This document shows positions 61,058-64,000 of a stretch of 64,000 bases of DNA, piece after piece. The first letter of the stretch is position 1, and each line of letters begins with the position of its first letter. Source of the DNA: Elusimicrobiota bacterium (GTDB taxonomy: Bacteria; Elusimicrobiota; Elusimicrobia; UBA1565; UBA9628); NCBI GenBank assembly GCA_016194705.1, contig JACQAZ010000012.1:1-64000 (forward strand). The letters are read 5' to 3'. The notes beneath the pieces were generated by a model that worked only from the letters and a program-made list of their open reading frames with translations, was not told where the DNA came from and did not search any database. The position numbers and the translations under genes were made by a program.

Positions 61058-62665
61058 TCAGCGCTTGGAGGGCCGCCCCGGCTCGTAGGAGCCCAGAATC
61101 GTGTGCGCCGCGTCGAGGTCGCCCATGGCGATCTTGACGAACACGTCCTTGAGCAGAGCGCGCTGCTTGTCTGTGCGGAGAAGTTCTTTGCTGTAATTGA
61201 TGCTGGGCAGGTAGCGCTTGACGGCGTCGTCGAAGAGCTGGCGCCACCGCGGTTTGACGCTGTTGAGGGCGTCAAGCCGGTAAGGCGTGTTGACGAAGTC
61301 CTGGATGTTGCGTCCCAGGTCCTTGCGCAGGCCGCCGTTGGCTTCGAGCGCGCCCTCCACGCCTCCGATCTTCGAGAGCCAGTCCGCGGCGTTCAAGGCT
61401 TTGAGGGCCGCCGTGTCGTTGGACTTGATCGTCGCGAGTTTCATGTCGTAGGTCTCGCCGCGCTTCTTGTACGCGGCCTTGGTTCCATCGTCCACGGGGG
61501 CGCGTCCGATGGCGGCCACGAGCTCCGCGCTCATGAAGCCCTCCTGAGCCGCGAGACGCTCGAGCTCCTCTTCCAAGGACGCGATCGTGATCCAGCGCGA
61601 GGCCTCCTGCTGCTTGGCGCCCAAGGAGGAGAGCATGGCCTTGCTGATCTTCATCGGATCCTTGCCCGGCCAGGCCGCGGCGTCAAAATCCCGCACGGCC
61701 GCGGCGGCGCGCTCGAGAGCCGCCTGGCGCCGCTCGAAGCGCTCCGAGAGCTTGACATTCTTGGCCGCGGCCTCCGCCTTGAGCTTGGCCTCGAGAGCGG
61801 GATCGAGGAGCTGGTCCGAGTTGTAGTCGCGCTCGCGCCCCAGCGCCTTGGCCAAGGCGTAGTCTCTCTCGAGGCGCAGGCGCTGCTCGAGCTTCGAGAT
61901 GTCGTATTTGATGCCGTAGGCCGGATAGCTCAGCGTCTCGTAATCGAGCTTGCCCGTCTCGATGAGCCTAGGCGCCCCCGGCGCTCGGCGCATGTTGAGC
62001 GACGACTGCAGGGCCTGGAGCTGCGGCGAGTAGCCGTGCAGGTTGCCGCCGCTGAGGCGGTTGAAATAGGAATTGTCGAAGCCGCCCTGGCCCACGACGC
62101 CGCCCTGGGAGGTCTTGGGACCCGCCATCTGCTGTGTGATGATCTTCGAGGATTGTCCCCCTTGGCCAGAGAACATCGTGTTCAAGAGCTCGCGCTGCTC
62201 CTCATCGGCGAGGTTCTCGCCCTGCTTCTTCATGAGCTTGGAGTCCACGCCGGACTTGCGCAGGCGTCCGAAGATGCCTTTCTTGGAGTTCGCGTTGAAC
62301 TCGAGCCGGGGGCCCCCCGACTGCAGGGCCGAGTTCTCGAATTCATGCGTGCCGGCCCTCTCGTCGGCGGCCAGGCCGATGGCCAGCATCGCGGCCGTGT
62401 CGGGGTTGGCCTGCACCCAGGCCAGAATCTCGGCCTGGCGGGCCTCCCCGTCGGCCTGTTGGGTCAGGCGGGCCGCGAGCCGCGAGCGCGAAATCCTCAT
62501 GGCCACGCCGGCGGCCACGTTTTCGTCGCTGAGGATCTTGTCCTTGATGAGCGCGACGGCCTGGTCCTCGTCCATGGGCTTTTGCGTCCCCGCGTTGCCG
62601 GGGTCGCCCTCGAACTGGGCTCGGGCAGGCGCTGCGCAAAGCAGAAGGCAGAGGAGCATCTTCAT
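61058..62665 (-). CDS. Secreted helical protein of unknown function
   Basis: 535 residues from ATG 62665, overlapping the upstream stop (ATGA). Signal peptide about 1-16 (MLLCLLLCAAPARA). The rest is hydrophilic and mostly helical: a Gly/Gln-rich patch near 170-190 (SGQGGQSSK, SQGGVVGQGGF), long charged helices (LEQRLRLERDYALAKALGRE, ERRQAALERAAAAVRDFDA) and a C-terminal region with RWRQLFDDAVKRYLPSINY. No catalytic motif recognised. Co-transcribed with two further secreted unknowns and tldD. Confidence 0.8.
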   Translation of the reverse strand: MKMLLCLLLCAAPARAQFEGDPGNAGTQKPMDEDQAVALIKDKILSDENVAAGVAMRISRSRLAARLTQQADGEARQAEILAWVQANPDTAAMLAIGLAADERAGTHEFENSALQSGGPRLEFNANSKKGIFGRLRKSGVDSKLMKKQGENLADEEQRELLNTMFSGQGGQSSKIITQQMAGPKTSQGGVVGQGGFDNSYFNRLSGGNLHGYSPQLQALQSSLNMRRAPGAPRLIETGKLDYETLSYPAYGIKYDISKLEQRLRLERDYALAKALGRERDYNSDQLLDPALEAKLKAEAAAKNVKLSERFERRQAALERAAAAVRDFDAAAWPGKDPMKISKAMLSSLGAKQQEASRWITIASLEEELERLAAQEGFMSAELVAAIGRAPVDDGTKAAYKKRGETYDMKLATIKSNDTAALKALNAADWLSKIGGVEGALEANGGLRKDLGRNIQDFVNTPYRLDALNSVKPRWRQLFDDAVKRYLPSINYSKELLRTDKQRALLKDVFVKIAMGDLDAAHTILGSYEPGRPSKR

Positions 62666-63438
62666 GGCGCCGCTTTGACCGGGGCGTTGAAGTCGAAGAC
62701 CACCTTCTTGCCGGAATGCACCTTGCCGTCCTCGTCGAGACGCGCGGCCCCGAGATAAAGATCGCCCGACGGGATGTCCTTGCGCGTCTTGGTCTTGACG
62801 TCGAGGAAGGTGTGCGTCGCGCTTTGGTCGGTCACGAGCCACTTGATCATGCCGAAGCGCCCGTTTCTCGTGAAGGCGGCGCCCTCCACGCGCGCGAAGG
62901 GACCGGCCTCCATGATCTGGGCGCCCAGGTAGTACCTGATCGAGGCGCTCCAGGCCTTGTCCTTGTGGAGCAGGATGAGCGCGGTCTCGCCGTCGGCCGA
63001 GAAATAAAGCGGCTCCTGGCCCTCGGGGGCGTTGGCGTCGACGACGCTCCAGAGTTCCTTGCCGTCCGTGCCGAAGACGCGCAGCAAAGTCTGGACCTTG
63101 AGGACCTTGGACTTCGGCGGATTCCAGACGACGGCCTTGTCGAAGGTGTAGGCGAAGCGCCCGTTGGAGGAGACCCCGGCGCTGACGTCGCGCGCGACCG
63201 GACGCGCGGAGCTTCCCTCGTCCCAATGGCCGAGCGGGATTTCGGCGGCGATCCCATCGGTGACGCCGCGCAAGAGCAGAGCGGTCTTCTGCCGGGACCA
63301 TGAGGCGGAGGATGGAAAGACGGCCGTCAGGGTCGCCGTGTCCGTCGTGATGAGCTCGCCCTCCTGCGCGCGTACGGGCAGGGCGCAGAGCAGAGTCACG
63401 ATCAGGCTAGTCGTGGACGGCCTCCACTTTGATCTCAT
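62662..63438 (-). CDS. Secreted protein with beta-propeller-like pattern
   Basis: 258 residues from ATG 63438 (MRSKWRPSTTSLIVTLLCAL then PVRAQ), chosen because it gives a good signal peptide; a longer open frame starts at 63483 and GTG 63399 would cut the signal. Repeated strand motifs with NGRF or DGKE turns (SSNGRFAYTFDKAVVWNP, GTDGKELWSVVDA, SADGETALILLHKD, TRNGRFGMIKWLVT) suggest a WD/YVTN-like propeller. Function unknown. It overlaps the PrcB-like gene by 32 bases and the next gene by four. Confidence 0.75.
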   Translation of the reverse strand: MRSKWRPSTTSLIVTLLCALPVRAQEGELITTDTATLTAVFPSSASWSRQKTALLLRGVTDGIAAEIPLGHWDEGSSARPVARDVSAGVSSNGRFAYTFDKAVVWNPPKSKVLKVQTLLRVFGTDGKELWSVVDANAPEGQEPLYFSADGETALILLHKDKAWSASIRYYLGAQIMEAGPFARVEGAAFTRNGRFGMIKWLVTDQSATHTFLDVKTKTRKDIPSGDLYLGAARLDEDGKVHSGKKVVFDFNAPVKAAP

Positions 63439-63850
63439 TGAAGCCTTCGCCGGGCTTGAACTTATAGAATAGTCTGACCGCATAGGGCTGGGTCAACGCT
63501 TGAATCGCCATCCCATCGGGTTTCTTGACCTTGTACCTGACCCAGAGGAGATAGTCCTTTCCATTGGAGGTTTGCGAGGTCCAGGTCACCGTGTAGCCGC
63601 CGGTGGGCATGGTCCCCAGAAACACGGCGACCGCGAAATGCTTTTGGAAGTCCGCCTCTGGCGCGGGTTTGCCGATTCTGCCCCACAAGGCCTTCCAGCC
63701 GGCCTCGTCCTTGATGACCAAGTGCTCGGGCGAATCTACGGGGCAGAACGAGCCGGTCCATTCCATGGTCGTCTTCTCCTTCTTCTTGTCCGCGGCCGCG
63801 GCGTTGACGGCCAGCGCGCAGCACAGGAAGACCGCGGGCCGACTAATCAT
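63407..63850 (-). CDS. PrcB C-terminal-like secreted protein
   Basis: 147 residues. Signal peptide about 1-20 (AVFLCCALAVNAAAA). The pattern EAGWKALWGRIG, PEADFQKHFAVAVFLGTMPT and GGYTVTWTSQ resembles the PrcB_C fold found in protease-associated proteins and related secreted proteins. The ATG overlaps the tldD stop by eight bases. A protease-accessory role beside tldD is possible but inferred only from the fold pattern. Confidence 0.75.
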   Translation of the reverse strand: MISRPAVFLCCALAVNAAAADKKKEKTTMEWTGSFCPVDSPEHLVIKDEAGWKALWGRIGKPAPEADFQKHFAVAVFLGTMPTGGYTVTWTSQTSNGKDYLLWVRYKVKKPDGMAIQALTQPYAVRLFYKFKPGEGFNEIKVEAVHD

Positions 63851-64000
63851 GGCGGCCCCCGATCAAGATCTTGGGTATGCGCAGGGTCGGCTGGCCGTCG
63901 CCGACCGGCACGCCCTGGCCGTCCTTGCCGCAGGTGCCGATGCCCCAGCCGATGTCCCAGCCGACCTGGTCGATGGACATCAGAATGTCCGGGCCGATGC
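63843..64000 (-). CDS. tldD: TldD metalloprotease, C-terminal end (partial)
   Basis: The last 50 or so residues are in the window: GPDILMSIDQVGWDIGWGIG, then TCGKDGQGVPVGDGQPTLRI and a short tail ending GGRHD. The CGKDGQxVPVxxGxPTLR segment is the conserved end of TldD, the partner of PmbA/TldE in a zinc-dependent peptide-degrading complex. The rest lies beyond the right edge. Confidence 0.92.
   Translation of the reverse strand, partial: IGPDILMSIDQVGWDIGWGIGTCGKDGQGVPVGDGQPTLRIPKILIGGRHD

Overview
The window is GC-rich and coding-dense. It fits a Gram-negative (diderm), rod-shaped bacterium: it has Mre/Rod elongation genes, a periplasmic amidase, a TolC-family protein, Sec signal peptides and a predicted outer-membrane barrel. 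No rRNA, tRNA or CRISPR is visible. Several secreted proteins start with a signal peptide followed by a long Ala/Pro/Glu-rich linker and then an unexpected domain. That style, with the missing rpmD (L30), makes me suspect Elusimicrobiota or a similarly deep phylum, but I cannot prove it from the sequence.

Layout. 1-15514: end of tuf, then the S10-spc-alpha ribosomal superoperon (rpsJ to rplQ, with secY, adk, map, infA and rpoA), all on +. 15518-27917: the same strand continues almost without gaps into an elongasome and envelope block (mreB, mreC, mreD, PBP2, rodA, RNase G/E, amidase, murI, a small unknown, rho, ridA). 27914-28966: a convergent PAS histidine kinase. 29185-39885: the most unusual locus. 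One reading frame of about 3,000 codons carries parts normally encoded by separate bat/moxR-operon genes (BatD-like, VWA, TPR, second VWA, alpha-helical repeats, DUF58). A MoxR AAA+ ATPase with its own signal peptide follows, and a textbook terminator closes the locus. 39899-58344: a thioredoxin-fold gene on +, then a long minus-strand series: GT-C type membrane protein, AtoE transporter, a CPBP-HtrA double protease, dapA, dapF, TPR protein, patatin, a broken TolC-family gene, HAMP protein, PPi-type phosphofructokinase, LacD-type aldolase, an outer-membrane protein, a receiver-domain protein and dnaE. 58373-61054 (+): Nudix hydrolase and a cyclic-nucleotide-binding/patatin protein. 61058-64000 (-): two secreted unknowns, a PrcB-like protein and the C-terminus of TldD.

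Functional reading. The first 28 kb couples translation, Sec export and cell-wall elongation in one transcriptional direction, ending with rho. The Bat/MoxR locus probably builds a membrane chaperone or insertion machine in which most partners are fused. The minus-strand block mixes lysine/peptidoglycan precursor synthesis (dapA, dapF), lower glycolysis entry (PPi-PFK plus aldolase), envelope proteins and replication.

Small-scale structure. A 50-bp sequence, 90 percent identical, fills the stop-to-start gap at two unrelated gene junctions 22 kb apart. A perfect 26-bp inverted repeat lies behind the outer-membrane protein gene. A tandem 18-bp duplication copies a ribosome-binding site and start codon. 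Several operon heads have -10-like hexamers only 6-11 bases from the start codon, suggesting leaderless transcripts.
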